Positions 28,008 to 39,157 of a DNA stretch of 64,000 nucleotides are shown in pieces. The notes under the pieces were generated by a model. It ran no database searches. It was not told the DNA's origin and saw only the letters and a list, made by a program, of their open reading frames with translations. Both the position numbers and the translations under genes were made by a program. This stretch comes from Lactobacillus psittaci DSM 15354 (GTDB lineage Bacteria; Bacillota; Bacilli; Lactobacillales; Lactobacillaceae). Positions within the stretch are counted from its first letter, which is position 1, and each line of letters opens with the position of its first letter. The stretch lies in NCBI RefSeq assembly GCF_000425905.1, contig NZ_AUEI01000004.1, positions 1-64,000 of the forward strand. The letters are read 5' to 3'.

Positions 28008-31000
28008 CTAAAACAATGATAACTGGTTTTGATCTGGCATCCCTTCTAAGACACCATTAACTTCTAAGTAGTCCATAATTGTTTGAGAAACTTTTCCGCG
28101 TTTACTCAAGTCTTCCTTTGAAAGGAATTTCTGTTCAGCTCTAGCAGCTACAATTTGTTTAGCCGCATTATCACCTAAGCCTGGAACGGCGTTAAATGGA
28201 GCTAAAATTGTATTGTTGTCAAGAATCTTAAAATTAAGGGCATCTGATTCATTAACATCTACCATCTTAATTTTAATTCCTCGCTCAAGACATTCATTTG
28301 CAATTTCAAGAACAGTTAACAAACTCTTGTCTTTAGCACTTGCGTCGTTCCCTTCATCTTGAATTCTTTGAATTGCAGCTTTAACACTATTTTTACCGTG
28401 ACTCATAGCTACTAAATCAAATAAATCAGCTCTAACTGAGAAGTATGAAGTGTAGTAAATTACAGGATAATAAACCTTAAACCACGCAATTCTCAATGCC
28501 ATCAAGATATAAGCAGTAGCGTGAGCCTTAGGGAACATATACTTAATCTTTAAACAAGATGGAATATACCAATCAGGAATCTGATCATTTTGCTTTAAGA
28601 CAGCCATATTTTCATCACTAATCCCTTTACCGTGACGAACTGATTCCATTGTTGAAAATGCAACCTCTGGTTTTACACCCCAGTGGATTAAGTCCATCAT
28701 AATGTTGTCACGACAACCAATTACATTCTTCAACTTACAGATTCCTTGATTGATTAAGTCTTCAGCATTTCCAAGCCATACATCTGTACCGTGGGAAAGC
28801 CCAGAAATCTGGAGTAATTCTGAAAAAGTTGTTGGCTTAGTTTCTTCAAGCATCCCGCGAACAAACTTAGTACCAAATTCTGGCACGCCTAGAGTCCCAG
28901 TTTGCGAACCAATTTGCTCGGGTGTTACGCCTAAAATTTCAGTATCTTTAAAAAGTGACATAACTCCAGGATCATCTGGTGGAATTGTCATTGGATCAAT
29001 TCCAGAAAGATCCTGAAGCATTCTAATCATCGTTGGATCATCGTGTCCCAGAATATCGAATTTCAAAATATTATCGTGAATTGAGTGGAAGTCAAAGTGA
29101 GTTGTAAGCCATGCTGCATTCAAATCATCAGCTGGATATTGTACTGGCGTAAAATCATAAATATCCATATCATCTGGAACTACAACAATTCCGGCAGGGT
29201 GTTGTCCAGTTGTTCGCTTAACTCCTGAAGTACCTGAAGCAAGTCGATCAAGTTCAGCACTTCTAAGATTTAAACCTCGTTCTTCTTCATAATGCTTTGC
29301 ATAACCATAGGCTGTTTTATCGGCAACCGTAGAAATAGTACCCGCTCTAAAGGAGTTAGCAGGTCCAAACATAACTCTAATATAGTTATGGGCAACTGGT
29401 TGATAGTCACCAGAGAAGTTCAAATCGATATCAGGAACCTTATCACCGTGGAATCCCAAGAAGGTTGCGAAAGGAATATCCTGCCCATCTTTAACTAATT
29501 CTGTGCCACACTTTGGGCACTTCTTATCTGGTAAGTCATAACCTGAACCATATTCCCCATTTTCATAGAAATGTGAATATTTACAATTTGGACAGCGATA
29601 ATGTGGAGCCAAAGGATTAACTTCTGTAATACCAGACATTGTCGCAACAAGACTTGACCCAACTGACCCACGAGAACCAACCAAGTATCCATCTTTATTT
29701 GACTTGGCTACCAATTTTTGTGAAATCAAATAAATAACGGCATAACCATTAGAAATAATCGAATTTAGTTCTAGTTCAATTCGATCCTTAACAATCTTTG
29801 GTAGGGGCTTACCATAAAGTTCATAAGCCTTATTATAAGTCAAATCAATCATTTGCTGATCTGCATCTTTGATGTGTGGTGGGTATAAGCCGCTCTTTAT
29901 CGGTGCAATCTCATCAATCTGATCTGCAATCTTATTAGTATTATCAATAACAATTTCTTTTGCCTTATCCTCACCCAAAAAGCCAAAAGCATCAAGCATT
30001 TCTTGAGTCGAATAAAAATGCAAATCCGGTAGTGGCTTATTTCGATTAGGATTGCTTCTTTGAGCTGCTAATAAGATCTTTCGATAAATACCATCATGTT
30101 GTTCGACATAATGACTGTCACCAGTAGCAACTACTGGAATGTTTAATTCCTGTCCTAATTTGTAGATATTAGAAATAATTTCTTCTAGTTGTTCTTCATC
30201 TTGAATTAATTCATCTGCAATCAGTTGAGAATAAGCTGCTGGAGGTTGAACCTCGAGAAAGTCATAAAATTTAGCTTTTTCTCTGGCAGCATCATAACCT
30301 TTTTGCATCATATTGATGAAAACATCACCCTGCCAGCAACCACTACCATAAAGCAAACCTTCACGATATTTTCTTAGTTCACTAATTGGAGTACGTGGTT
30401 CACGATAAAAGAATTTTGTACTTGCTACACTAACTAACTTGTACATATTCTTTAGTCCCTTTTGATTTAATGCCAAAATCGTCATGTGAGTTGGTTTAGC
30501 ACGCTTATAAACCTGACCATATTGAGCATAATCGTTCATTTTACCAAGATTATCTTGATCAAACCGCTTATTAAATGCATCTAAAAGTTTAAACATTAAA
30601 TAACCTGTCGCTTCGGCATCTTGATTTGCTCGGTGGTGGTGCTCTAAAACAACATTATATTTTTTACAAAGAGAATCTAGCGTATGCCTAGTTTGTTCCG
30701 GATGAAGTAATCTTGATACTTCCAAAGTATCAACCACAGGTTGAGTTATTTCAGAAAGGCCTGCTCTCTTTAAGGCAGCATTTACAAAGCCGACGTCAAA
30801 TTGAACATTATGACCACAAAGTGGGCGATCACCATAAAAATCTTTAAATCGGCGAATAACTTCAGCTTCATCGTCAGCTTTTGAGACCATTTCGTCAGTG
30901 ATAGAAGTCAAATTAATTGTAGTTTCACTCAAAGGATGATGCGGATTAATAAATTCATCAAATCTTTCAATCACTTCACCATCTTTCATCTTAACAGCAC

Positions 31001-32300
31001 CGATTTCGATGATGGTGTCATAGACAGATGATAGCCCTGTCGTTTCAACGTCAAAAATTACAAATTCACGATTTTGGTACGTCATGTCTGCCGGGTTCAA
31101 AACAAGCAGTGCATGATCATCAATCATATTTGCCTCTAGCCCATACAGTATCTTCATCCCAACTTTGCCACCAGTTCGATAGGCTTCAGGGAATGATTGC
31201 ACGTCACCATGATCAGTTATTGCAATTGCTGATTGACCAAATTTCTTTGCTGTATTAATGAAATCGGTCGCTGTATTTGTAGCGTCAAGTTGGGACATAT
31301 TAGTATGTAAGTGTAATTCAACTCGTTTTTTTTCACCTTCATACTTCTCTGTCCGACCAACATGTTCAATTATTTTCATATTAGTGATATTGAACACAAC
31401 ATCATGTTCCCATTGATCGTCTAATGCGCTACCTTGCATTCTAGCCCAGACCCCTGGCTTTATACCTTTGACCATTTCAATTTGCTCATCATCTTTAACA
31501 AATTTCTTAAAGGCAATTGAATCAGTATAATCTGTAATTTCTCCACTAAAGATTACAGCACCAGACTTTAATTCTCTAATATCGGTATTAAAGATATGTC
31601 CTTCAATAGCTACGTTCCTAGTACCATCTTCAAGCTCTTTAATTTGAACTAAACTAGAACTACTAATTTCAGCCTTACCAAAATTAGATTGCTTAGTTCT
31701 TCGAGGCTTTGGCTTTTCAGGTGCATTTTGAAACGCCACGTTCATATTTTGCTCATGTTCAGCTTGCAACTGTTCTAGTGAAGCAAGATTTGCATCTTCG
31801 CTAGTTTCATTTACCTGTACCTTTAATTTGATATTAAAGAAACCGTAGCTCCTAAATTCTTCTGTCAATTGATCTAGATCAGAATCAGTTACAGCTTGAG
31901 CCAACATTTGAGTATCAACTGGAATTATCCAGTCATTACCCTGTTTTTGTGGAGTCTTATTTTGCAATGTCTCACGTGCCATTGGGGGTAGAGCTTTAGA
32001 ATGAGACACAGCATATTTCCAATATTCACTCAAGTTCTTATCTGATCCATCTTGGGTCCTAATTACTAAACTAACTGATACAAAATCAGTAAATTCCTGA
32101 TCTATTAACTTAACTAAAGCATTATAAGTTTCAAACTTTAACGGAGTATCAAAAAAAACGTGGATTTTCCACGTACGTTCTTTGCCGTAAACATCCACGT
32201 TTTCAATTTGTCCCCTTTGCAACAAATCATTGTCACTAAAGGTTTCCGGAAACTTAATTTGTTTTAGCAATCTTAAAAAAAGTTCGTTTGAGTTTGCCAC
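28008..32300 (-). CDS. polC: DNA polymerase III PolC-type, replicative alpha subunit
   Basis: Main leading-strand replicase of low-GC Gram-positives. The 1430-residue protein has an N-terminal region and OB domain (to about 320), a PHP domain starting with VELHLHTNMSQLDA near 325, an inserted DEDDh 3'-5' exonuclease (FDVETTG near 418, HNVQFDVGF near 500), the rest of the PHP domain, a zinc-binding module (CPNCKYSH and CPKCG near 900-935) and the polymerase domain (PDIDLNFSGDYQ). The insertion of the exonuclease in PHP is the PolC signature. It is the last gene of the pyrH-to-polC run, 10 bp after proS. Confidence 0.98.
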   Translation of the reverse strand: MANSNELFLRLLKQIKFPETFSDNDLLQRGQIENVDVYGKERTWKIHVFFDTPLKFETYNALVKLIDQEFTDFVSVSLVIRTQDGSDKNLSEYWKYAVSHSKALPPMARETLQNKTPQKQGNDWIIPVDTQMLAQAVTDSDLDQLTEEFRSYGFFNIKLKVQVNETSEDANLASLEQLQAEHEQNMNVAFQNAPEKPKPRRTKQSNFGKAEISSSSLVQIKELEDGTRNVAIEGHIFNTDIRELKSGAVIFSGEITDYTDSIAFKKFVKDDEQIEMVKGIKPGVWARMQGSALDDQWEHDVVFNITNMKIIEHVGRTEKYEGEKKRVELHLHTNMSQLDATNTATDFINTAKKFGQSAIAITDHGDVQSFPEAYRTGGKVGMKILYGLEANMIDDHALLVLNPADMTYQNREFVIFDVETTGLSSVYDTIIEIGAVKMKDGEVIERFDEFINPHHPLSETTINLTSITDEMVSKADDEAEVIRRFKDFYGDRPLCGHNVQFDVGFVNAALKRAGLSEITQPVVDTLEVSRLLHPEQTRHTLDSLCKKYNVVLEHHHRANQDAEATGYLMFKLLDAFNKRFDQDNLGKMNDYAQYGQVYKRAKPTHMTILALNQKGLKNMYKLVSVASTKFFYREPRTPISELRKYREGLLYGSGCWQGDVFINMMQKGYDAAREKAKFYDFLEVQPPAAYSQLIADELIQDEEQLEEIISNIYKLGQELNIPVVATGDSHYVEQHDGIYRKILLAAQRSNPNRNKPLPDLHFYSTQEMLDAFGFLGEDKAKEIVIDNTNKIADQIDEIAPIKSGLYPPHIKDADQQMIDLTYNKAYELYGKPLPKIVKDRIELELNSIISNGYAVIYLISQKLVAKSNKDGYLVGSRGSVGSSLVATMSGITEVNPLAPHYRCPNCKYSHFYENGEYGSGYDLPDKKCPKCGTELVKDGQDIPFATFLGFHGDKVPDIDLNFSGDYQPVAHNYIRVMFGPANSFRAGTISTVADKTAYGYAKHYEEERGLNLRSAELDRLASGTSGVKRTTGQHPAGIVVVPDDMDIYDFTPVQYPADDLNAAWLTTHFDFHSIHDNILKFDILGHDDPTMIRMLQDLSGIDPMTIPPDDPGVMSLFKDTEILGVTPEQIGSQTGTLGVPEFGTKFVRGMLEETKPTTFSELLQISGLSHGTDVWLGNAEDLINQGICKLKNVIGCRDNIMMDLIHWGVKPEVAFSTMESVRHGKGISDENMAVLKQNDQIPDWYIPSCLKIKYMFPKAHATAYILMALRIAWFKVYYPVIYYTSYFSVRADLFDLVAMSHGKNSVKAAIQRIQDEGNDASAKDKSLLTVLEIANECLERGIKIKMVDVNESDALNFKILDNNTILAPFNAVPGLGDNAAKQIVAARAEQKFLSKEDLSKRGKVSQTIMDYLEVNGVLEGMPDQNQLSLF

Positions 32301-32310
32301 AAATTTTACC

Positions 32311-34008
32311 TTAATCCAATTCTTTTGCTACAAAAGCTGCAAGATCATCAACTGACATTTCTACTGCTTTATCATCAGTAGGACGTTTAACTTCGACGAT
32401 TCCATCAGCAGCCTTTTTACCAATAGTAATTCTGAGAGGTGCACCAACTAAGTCTGCATCTGCAAACTTAACTCCGGCACGTTCTTTTCGATCATCATAT
32501 AAGACATCATACTTTTCTGAGAATTCTGCTTCTAACTTCTCAGCTAATTTAGTTTGATCTTCATCATTCATTTTCATTTGAATTAAGTGAAGGGAAAATG
32601 GTGCAATTTCCTTAGGCCATGCAACACCGTGCTCGGTCAAGTTTTGTTCAACTGCTGCAGATAACATTCTTGTTACACCAATACCGTATGAACCCATGAT
32701 AACTGGTTGAGTCTTACCATTTTGGTCAAGGAAATCAGCACCCATAGTTTCAGTGTAGTATGTACCTAACTTGAAAATATGGCCAACTTCAATTGAAGTA
32801 GTAAATTGAAGTGGTAAGTGATCAACTGGATCAGGTTCACCTTCATTCGCAGTTCTAATATCTGCAAATTCATCAACTTTGAAGTCTCGTTCTAAGTTGG
32901 CATTTTGGAATTGATAACCAGTTTCATTTGCTCCAACAACAACGTTGTATAAGCCCTTAACTGTTTCATCAGCAATAATTTTATCTGCCCAATCAGCATC
33001 CACAGGACCTACTCCACCTTTTTGGCTACCAGTTACACTAACTAATTCATCTGCTGTTGCTTCACGAACTTCATTAGCATCCAATAAATGACCTAATTTT
33101 ACTTCATTAATTTGCTTGTCAGCACGAATTAAAACTAAAATCTTTTGGTCATCAGCCATGTACAAGATACTCTTCACAATTCGAGTAGCAGGAACGTTCA
33201 AGAATTCTGTTAATTGATCGATAGTTTCACAACCTGGAGTAGCAATTTTTTCCATTGACTTCAATTCTTCAGGTTCTTGTTTAAAGGTATCAATACTCTT
33301 AGCCATTTCAAGGTTTGCTGCGTAAGAGCCTTTTTCATTAGTGGCAATAGTATCTTCACCAATTGCCGCTGGAGCTTGAAATTCAGTTGAATTTTTACCG
33401 CCCATTGTACCTGAGTCAGCAATAACTGGGTGAACAGTTACACCAGCACGTTTGAAAATACGCTTATATGCTGCTTTCTGGTCATCAAATTGCTTATCTA
33501 ATTGTTCTCTTGTAGCTGCAAAGCTGTAGCCATCAAGCATTACAAATTCACGACCACGCAATAAACCAAATCTTGGACGATTTTCATCACGGAACTTAGT
33601 TTGAATTTGGTAAAGAGCAAGTGGCATTTGCTTGTAACTCTTTAAGTTTTTAGCAATGATTTCAGTAAATGTTTCTTCATGAGTGGGGCCTAAAAGACTG
33701 TCACGACCATGACGGTCTTTTAGCTTAAACATTTCATCACCATATTTGTAGTAACGACCAGATTCTTGCCATAAAGTTGCAGGCAACAAGTGAGGCATAA
33801 TCATTTCAGGAACATTAATCCGTTCCATTTCTTCTTCAATGATTCTTTCGGCTTTACGTAATACACGGTAACCTAATGGCAAGTATGAATACACACCTGC
33901 AGTCACTTGGCGAATGTATCCACCTCTAATCATTATTTTATGACTTTCTGCTACTGCATCAGCAGGAGCCTCTTTCAAAGTAGGCATAAAAAAGTTTGAT
34001 TGACGCAT
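32311..34008 (-). CDS. proS: Prolyl-tRNA synthetase, bacterial type
   Basis: Class II synthetase that charges tRNA-Pro. The 565-residue length and the editing domain inserted between motifs 2 and 3 (about 225-405, with the VGPVDADWADKI segment) identify the bacterial type. Motif 2 appears as KFRDENRPRFGLLRGREF and motif 3 as MGSYGIGVTRML. The C-terminal anticodon-binding domain ends in LAAFVAKELD. rseP-proS-polC is a conserved Firmicutes order. Confidence 0.97.
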   Translation of the reverse strand: MRQSNFFMPTLKEAPADAVAESHKIMIRGGYIRQVTAGVYSYLPLGYRVLRKAERIIEEEMERINVPEMIMPHLLPATLWQESGRYYKYGDEMFKLKDRHGRDSLLGPTHEETFTEIIAKNLKSYKQMPLALYQIQTKFRDENRPRFGLLRGREFVMLDGYSFAATREQLDKQFDDQKAAYKRIFKRAGVTVHPVIADSGTMGGKNSTEFQAPAAIGEDTIATNEKGSYAANLEMAKSIDTFKQEPEELKSMEKIATPGCETIDQLTEFLNVPATRIVKSILYMADDQKILVLIRADKQINEVKLGHLLDANEVREATADELVSVTGSQKGGVGPVDADWADKIIADETVKGLYNVVVGANETGYQFQNANLERDFKVDEFADIRTANEGEPDPVDHLPLQFTTSIEVGHIFKLGTYYTETMGADFLDQNGKTQPVIMGSYGIGVTRMLSAAVEQNLTEHGVAWPKEIAPFSLHLIQMKMNDEDQTKLAEKLEAEFSEKYDVLYDDRKERAGVKFADADLVGAPLRITIGKKAADGIVEVKRPTDDKAVEMSVDDLAAFVAKELD

Positions 34009-34026
34009 AAATAAACTCCCTAAATA

Positions 34027-35280
34027 TTATTTGATGAAGTAACGATAAATATCATTACCCGTTACTAAAATAATCAGAATTAACAAGAAAATAGCTCCTG
34101 CAATTTCAACAACTGTTTCATGTTCTTCTGAAATCGGCTTTCCACGTAATAATTCAATCAAGTTAAGTAACAACTTACCGCCATCTAATCCTGGAATTGG
34201 AATAAGATTTACAATTCCGATATTAATTGAAATCATTGCAGTAAAAGCAATAACTGCTGTCAAACCGAATTTTGAAATCTGACTAGTTTGAGAATAAATT
34301 CCAACGGGACCAGACAATTTGTTTAAGCTGAAACTACCAATTAAATTTTGAAGGGCCTTAAATATCATACCACTTGTTTCAAGAGTTGTTGATACACCTC
34401 TAAGAAGTTTGGTTGTAATTCTTTCATCAGATTTGGCGTAAATTCCAATTTGGTATCGACTTACTCCAGCTTCCGTAACCTTACGAGCTTTAAGCTTATA
34501 ATTAATCTGCTTTTTATTTCTATCAATTGTTAACTTAATAGGTTTGTTCTTAGCTGCAGTTATTTTTTCCGAAAAATCTTCAAACGTAGCCACTTTTTTC
34601 CCATTAACTGCTTTAATTATATCGTTTTTCTTGAGATATGCACTAGCAGGGCTATTTGTCAAAGTATGATCAACCGTTAATGTTGAGGGACCTTTAGCCA
34701 TCAAAGACCAAATGATAAATACGACTAATCCTAAGAAGATATTCATTAAAGGACCAGCAATATTAGTTGCCAATTTTTTCCAAGCTGTAGCATTTTGAAA
34801 CTGGGTGTCTTCAGGAGCTATCGTCAATTCAGTTCCAGTATTATCAATCACAGTAGCGTCATGATCAACTTTATAACTGATTTCTTGACTTTCATCGCCA
34901 TTTTCATAACCAGTAATAATTAATTCTTTAACCAGATCAGCTTTTGTCACTTGGATTGGAATTCCAGCAATGGGCATATTGGATTCGGAAGCATCAATTC
35001 TTTGAACTATATTTTGTTCATTAACTGACAAAATAACATTAGTACCTGGATCAATCTTGCTAGCATCGTCTTTACCAGCAAGGCGAACATATCCACCTAA
35101 AGGTAACCAGCGAATAGTATAACTAGTTTTTGAACGTCTAGTCTGAAATAACTTAGGACCCATCCCAATTGAAAACTCACGCACCAAAATACCGCATTTT
35201 TTTGCAATAAAGAAATGCCCAAATTCATGAACAAAAACAATTAAACCAAAAACTACTAAAAATATTAAAATACCTGTCAT
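34027..35280 (-). CDS. rseP: RIP site-2 metalloprotease RseP/RasP
   Basis: Intramembrane zinc protease that cleaves anti-sigma factors and signal peptide remnants in the membrane. The 417-residue protein has HEFGH at 18-22 in the first helix, a PDZ domain around 210-270 (NDIIKAVNGKKVATFEDF), and the second metal-ligand motif GLDGGKLLLNL in the third core helix. An extra segment of about 90 residues with hydrophilic sequence lies between the first helix and the PDZ domain, as in other lactobacilli. It follows cdsA in an envelope-biogenesis stretch. Substrates cannot be inferred. Confidence 0.95.
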   Translation of the reverse strand: MTGILIFLVVFGLIVFVHEFGHFFIAKKCGILVREFSIGMGPKLFQTRRSKTSYTIRWLPLGGYVRLAGKDDASKIDPGTNVILSVNEQNIVQRIDASESNMPIAGIPIQVTKADLVKELIITGYENGDESQEISYKVDHDATVIDNTGTELTIAPEDTQFQNATAWKKLATNIAGPLMNIFLGLVVFIIWSLMAKGPSTLTVDHTLTNSPASAYLKKNDIIKAVNGKKVATFEDFSEKITAAKNKPIKLTIDRNKKQINYKLKARKVTEAGVSRYQIGIYAKSDERITTKLLRGVSTTLETSGMIFKALQNLIGSFSLNKLSGPVGIYSQTSQISKFGLTAVIAFTAMISINIGIVNLIPIPGLDGGKLLLNLIELLRGKPISEEHETVVEIAGAIFLLILIILVTGNDIYRYFIK

Positions 35281-35288
35281 ACTAACTC

Positions 35289-36101
35289 CTATTTAATACC
35301 GAGAAATAGTGCTACTACAGGTAAAACAAATAACATTGAATCGAAACGATCTAAAATTCCACCATGTCCAGGCAAAATTTTTCCAGAATCCTTTACTCCA
35401 TAGTAACGTTTGTAGGCAGATTCTACTAAGTCTCCCATTTGTCCAACAATTGAGAAGAAAATACTTGCAAAAATCAATTCAAGATGTCCATGTAAGTGAG
35501 GGACTAAACTGACATAAATCGCTGAAATAACCAAAGCACAAACAACTGCGCCGATTGAACCTTCCCAGGTTTTATTAGGACTAATAACAGGCCATAACTT
35601 ATGTTTACCAAACTGTTTACCAACTAAATATGCTCCAATATCGGTTGACCAAACAATTGCAAAAACATAACCTAACAAAGCCAATCCTAGGATTGAAGTA
35701 TGGTTAATATTTCTGATAGCTGAAAGATAGTGAAAACCACTACCAATGTACAATGAAGCTAGAGTATATACCCCAACATCATCAAAATTTGTTTTGTTTT
35801 TTGATAATACTGTCCACGTTAAAAGAAGCATAACACAGGCAAAGTAAACACCTGCTCTAGTAATATTTTTTTGTGGGAACAAGATATCAAAAAAACTTGC
35901 AGGGACATTCCAGGTAATCGTTGCAAGCAATGCTAATATAAAGTCAATCGAAAATAGAATTTGCTTCTTCATCAAAAAGACTTCAGCAATTGCTACTGCA
36001 GCTAATAAAGCTACTAGCCAATCAATCCAATATCCACCTGCAACAACAATTGGAATAAATAAAATAAGAGCAATAACTGCTGTAATTGTACGTTGTTTCA
36101 T
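35289..36101 (-). CDS. cdsA: Phosphatidate cytidylyltransferase
   Basis: Makes CDP-diacylglycerol from phosphatidic acid and CTP in the membrane, the branch point for phosphatidylglycerol and cardiolipin. The 270-residue protein has about eight hydrophobic segments and the CdsA signature ESAYKRYYGVKDSGKILPGH, continued by GGILDR, near the C-terminus. It lies between uppS and rseP, 15 bp after uppS, in the conserved frr-uppS-cdsA-rseP order. Confidence 0.96.
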   Translation of the reverse strand: MKQRTITAVIALILFIPIVVAGGYWIDWLVALLAAVAIAEVFLMKKQILFSIDFILALLATITWNVPASFFDILFPQKNITRAGVYFACVMLLLTWTVLSKNKTNFDDVGVYTLASLYIGSGFHYLSAIRNINHTSILGLALLGYVFAIVWSTDIGAYLVGKQFGKHKLWPVISPNKTWEGSIGAVVCALVISAIYVSLVPHLHGHLELIFASIFFSIVGQMGDLVESAYKRYYGVKDSGKILPGHGGILDRFDSMLFVLPVVALFLGIK

Positions 36102-36116
36102 ATTCTTCCATTCTTT

Positions 36117-36830
36117 TTAAAGTTTACCAAAGCGACGATTACGGTTTTTAAAATCTAATACAATTCGCTGTAAGTCATCTTCATTAAAATCAGGCCACAA
36201 CTTATCTGAAAATGCAAGCTCTGAATATGCCAATTGCCAAAGCAAAAAGTTAGAAATCCGCTCCTCACCTGAAGTTCTTAAAATTAAATCAGGGTCAGGA
36301 TAAGGTAAATTACCCGTTAAAAGATTCTCAGAAATCAAATCTTCATTAATTTGATTTACAGACAAATCTCCAGATACAACTTTCTGGGCAATCTCTTTGA
36401 CAGCCGTAGTAATTTCCCGTCTAGCGCCATAATTAAAGGCAAAGTTTAAAACCATACCTGTATTATTTTTGGTGTCATCCATTGCCTTTTGAACAACTTC
36501 AAGAGTAGCTTGTGGTAGTTCTTGAGTATATCCCATTATGTTTACTTTGACATTATTTGCCATTAACTTAGGCATAAACTTATCAAAAAACTTAATTGGC
36601 AATTTCATAAGATAATTAACTTCATCACTAGGACGGCCCCAATTTTCGGTTGAAAAAGCATAAAGAGTGAGCACCTTAATACCAAGGTCATTTGCAGCTA
36701 ATGCAATTTTTTCAATATTATTCATTCCTTGCTTGTGCCCCATAACTCTTGGTAGGAAACGTTTTTGTGCCCAACGACCATTACCATCCATAATAATTGC
36801 AAGATGATTTAATTTCTTTTCATCTGACAT
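36117..36830 (-). CDS. uppS: Undecaprenyl diphosphate synthase
   Basis: Cis-prenyltransferase that makes the C55 lipid carrier for peptidoglycan and wall polymers. The 237-residue protein has [11 protein letters not shown] with catalytic Asp15 at the N-terminus, the FSTENWGRP segment near 75, and the C-terminal [20 protein letters not shown] segment with the substrate-binding Arg and Ser. It starts three bases after the frr stop. Length is normal. Confidence 0.97.
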   Translation of the reverse strand: MSDEKKLNHLAIIMDGNGRWAQKRFLPRVMGHKQGMNNIEKIALAANDLGIKVLTLYAFSTENWGRPSDEVNYLMKLPIKFFDKFMPKLMANNVKVNIMGYTQELPQATLEVVQKAMDDTKNNTGMVLNFAFNYGARREITTAVKEIAQKVVSGDLSVNQINEDLISENLLTGNLPYPDPDLILRTSGEERISNFLLWQLAYSELAFSDKLWPDFNEDDLQRIVLDFKNRNRRFGKL

Positions 36831-36832
36831 AA

Positions 36833-37390
36833 CTAAGCCTTAGTAATTTCCTTGCGCTTTTCATCAGCTAAGCTATCAACTTTCTTAGTTGATTCATCGG
36901 TAACTTTTTGAACATCTTTTTCAAGACTTCTTTGTTCATCTTCAGTAATGTCACCATTCTTTTCTTGCTTTTTAAGTGCATCCATAGCTTCACGACGAAC
37001 ATTTCTAATAGCAATCTTAGCTTGTTCAGCTTGCTTACCAACTTGCTTGGCAATTTCTTCTCTTCTTTCACCTGTCAATTGAGGAATTACTAAGCGAATA
37101 ACATTACCATCATTAGCTGGAGTTAAACCTAAGTCACTAGCTAAAAGTGCATGTTCAATTTCATCTAAACTTGACTTGTCATATGGAGTAATCAAAAGCA
37201 CACGTGCTTCAGGAATAGTCACACTTGACATTTGAGTTAATGGTGTAGGAACACCATAGTAATCAACTTTGACCCCTTCAAGTAAACTAGCATTTGCGAC
37301 ACCTGCGCGGATATTACCCAATTCCTTTTGATAAACCGCAATAGATTTATCCATATTTTCTTTTGCTTTTGTAATTACATCATTTGTCAT
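36833..37390 (-). CDS. frr: Ribosome recycling factor
   Basis: A 185-residue tRNA-mimic that with EF-G splits post-termination ribosomes. The protein shows [21 protein letters not shown], the helix [20 protein letters not shown] and the terminal [11 protein letters not shown] typical of RRF. Its ATG overlaps the pyrH stop codon (TAATG), indicating translational coupling. pyrH-frr is universally conserved in Firmicutes. Confidence 0.97.
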   Translation of the reverse strand: MTNDVITKAKENMDKSIAVYQKELGNIRAGVANASLLEGVKVDYYGVPTPLTQMSSVTIPEARVLLITPYDKSSLDEIEHALLASDLGLTPANDGNVIRLVIPQLTGERREEIAKQVGKQAEQAKIAIRNVRREAMDALKKQEKNGDITEDEQRSLEKDVQKVTDESTKKVDSLADEKRKEITKA

Positions 37391-38115
37391 TATTTTCCAC
37401 CTCTAATTACAGTACCAATATTTTCGCCTTCGATAACCTTCTTAATGTTACCTTCAGTATTAACATTAAAGACAACTAATGGAATATCTGTATCCATTGA
37501 TAATGAACTCGCAGTTCTATCCATAACTTTTAAGTTCTTAGCAATTACATCTAATTGAGTTAATTCGGAGTACTTAGTTGCAGATGGATCAACCTTCGGA
37601 TCAGCAGTATAAACGCCATCTACACCATTCTTTGCCATCAAAATTACATCAGCATCGATTTCAGCTGCTCTAAGAGCTGCAGTTGTATCAGTGGAGAAGT
37701 ATGGATTACCAGTACCACCACCAAAAATAACTACTCGACCTTTTTCAAGGTGACGAACTGCTCTTCTACGGATGTATGGTTCAGCAATTTGTCTCATCTC
37801 AATTGAAGTTTGCATTCTAGTTGGCACTCCAACATGTTCTAAGCCATCTTGTAAAGCCAAGCCATTCATAATGGTTGCAAGCATTCCCATATAATCAGCT
37901 TGAGCACGTTCCATACCAAGCTTTTCACCAGTTTCACCACGCCACATATTGCCGCCACCACAAACGACACCAATTTCTACACCTAAATCATGAACAGATT
38001 TAATTTCTTTAGCTAAGTGACTAATTACAATGGGATCAATTCCGTTACCCTTTGGGCCAGCTAAAGCCTCACCACTTACTTTTAAGATAATTCGCTTATA
38101 TTTAACTTGACTCAT
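37390..38115 (-). CDS. pyrH: UMP kinase
   Basis: Phosphorylates UMP to UDP; the bacterial enzyme belongs to the amino acid kinase fold and is allosterically controlled by UTP and GTP. The 241-residue protein has [14 protein letters not shown] at the N-terminus, [11 protein letters not shown], and [28 protein letters not shown] stands at good spacing before the ATG. It has its own candidate promoter and starts the pyrH-frr-uppS-cdsA-rseP-proS-polC run; a terminator separates it from rpsB-tsf. Confidence 0.97.
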   Translation of the reverse strand: MSQVKYKRIILKVSGEALAGPKGNGIDPIVISHLAKEIKSVHDLGVEIGVVCGGGNMWRGETGEKLGMERAQADYMGMLATIMNGLALQDGLEHVGVPTRMQTSIEMRQIAEPYIRRRAVRHLEKGRVVIFGGGTGNPYFSTDTTAALRAAEIDADVILMAKNGVDGVYTADPKVDPSATKYSELTQLDVIAKNLKVMDRTASSLSMDTDIPLVVFNVNTEGNIKKVIEGENIGTVIRGGK

Positions 38116-38142
38116 GATAACCTCCTAGTTTTTGTCTTTAAC

Positions 38143-38171
38143 ATTTTACCATAGAATTGGCTGATTCTCTA
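38143..38171 (-). promoter_or_regulatory. Candidate promoter of the pyrH operon
   Basis: On the minus strand TAGAGA (38166-38171), a 17-bp spacer and TAAAAT (38143-38148), about 28 bp upstream of the pyrH start. Confidence 0.5.
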
Positions 38172-38215
38172 TAAATGCTTATATAAGGATACAATACATT
38201 TTTGTTTTCTTAAAA

Positions 38216-38245
38216 TACAAAAAAAAGAAGCCTAACGGCTTCTTC
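38216..38245 (-). terminator. Terminator of rpsB-tsf
   Basis: On the minus strand GAAGCC/GGCTTC with a following run of eight T, right after the tsf stop. Confidence 0.87.
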
Positions 38246-38248
38246 TTA

Positions 38249-39124
38249 CTACTTCATTTGTTCACGAACTTCAGCAGCGAAATCTTCTTGCTTCTTTTCG
38301 ATTCCTTCACCAACTTCGAAGCGTACGAAGCCAGCAACAGTAGCATTTTGTGACTTAGCATATGCTTCAACAGTCATATCTGAGTCCTTAACGTAAGGTT
38401 GGTCAACTAAACAAATTTCGCTCAAGTACTTGTTCACACGGCCTTCAACGATTCTAGGTACGATGTTAGCTGGCTTACCTTCGTTTTCAGTTTCCTTAGT
38501 AAAGACTTCCTTTTGACGAGCTAATTCATCATCTGGTACTGAGTCTTTGTCTAAGTATTCTGGGTTGATTGCAGCTACGTGCATAGCAATGTTCTTAGCA
38601 GCTTCTTCGTTGCCACCCTTTAAGGTAACTAACGCAACGATTGCACCACCATTGTGCTTGTATGCACCGAAGACTTCATCGTCAGTCTTTTCGATGAGTT
38701 GGAATCTTCTGAAAGTAATCTTTTCACCGATTACAGCAGTAAGATTAGTAGTTGCACTTTCAATAGTACCATCACCTAAAGGTGCATTTAACGCTTCGTC
38801 CATGTTCTTTGGCTTAGCAGCTAATACAGCCTTAGTGATGTCGTTAACTAAGTTAATGAACTTGTCGTTTGAAGCAACAAAGTCAGTTTCTGAGTTAACT
38901 TCAACAAGAGCAGCAGTGTTACCTTCAAAAGCAAATTCTGCTAAACCTTCAGCGGCAATTCTACCACTCTTCTTAGCAGCCTTAGCAACACCGTTTTCTC
39001 TTAAAATATCAATTGCTCTTTCCATGTCTCCATCAGCTTCAACTAAAGCTTTCTTGGAGTCCATCATACCAGCACCGGTACGTTCACGTAATTCTTTAAC
39101 TTGTGCAGCAGTAATTTTTGCCAT
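38249..39124 (-). CDS. tsf: Elongation factor Ts
   Basis: Guanine nucleotide exchange factor for EF-Tu. The 291-residue protein starts with [20 protein letters not shown] and carries the family segments [15 protein letters not shown] and [13 protein letters not shown]. It follows rpsB by 33 bp and ends at a terminator, forming the usual two-gene rpsB-tsf unit. A long frame on the other strand (38547-39161) is a shadow of its regular codon use. Confidence 0.98.
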   Translation of the reverse strand: MAKITAAQVKELRERTGAGMMDSKKALVEADGDMERAIDILRENGVAKAAKKSGRIAAEGLAEFAFEGNTAALVEVNSETDFVASNDKFINLVNDITKAVLAAKPKNMDEALNAPLGDGTIESATTNLTAVIGEKITFRRFQLIEKTDDEVFGAYKHNGGAIVALVTLKGGNEEAAKNIAMHVAAINPEYLDKDSVPDDELARQKEVFTKETENEGKPANIVPRIVEGRVNKYLSEICLVDQPYVKDSDMTVEAYAKSQNATVAGFVRFEVGEGIEKKQEDFAAEVREQMK

Positions 39125-39157
39125 TAATAATTCCTCCTATGGAACTAAAAGTAAAAA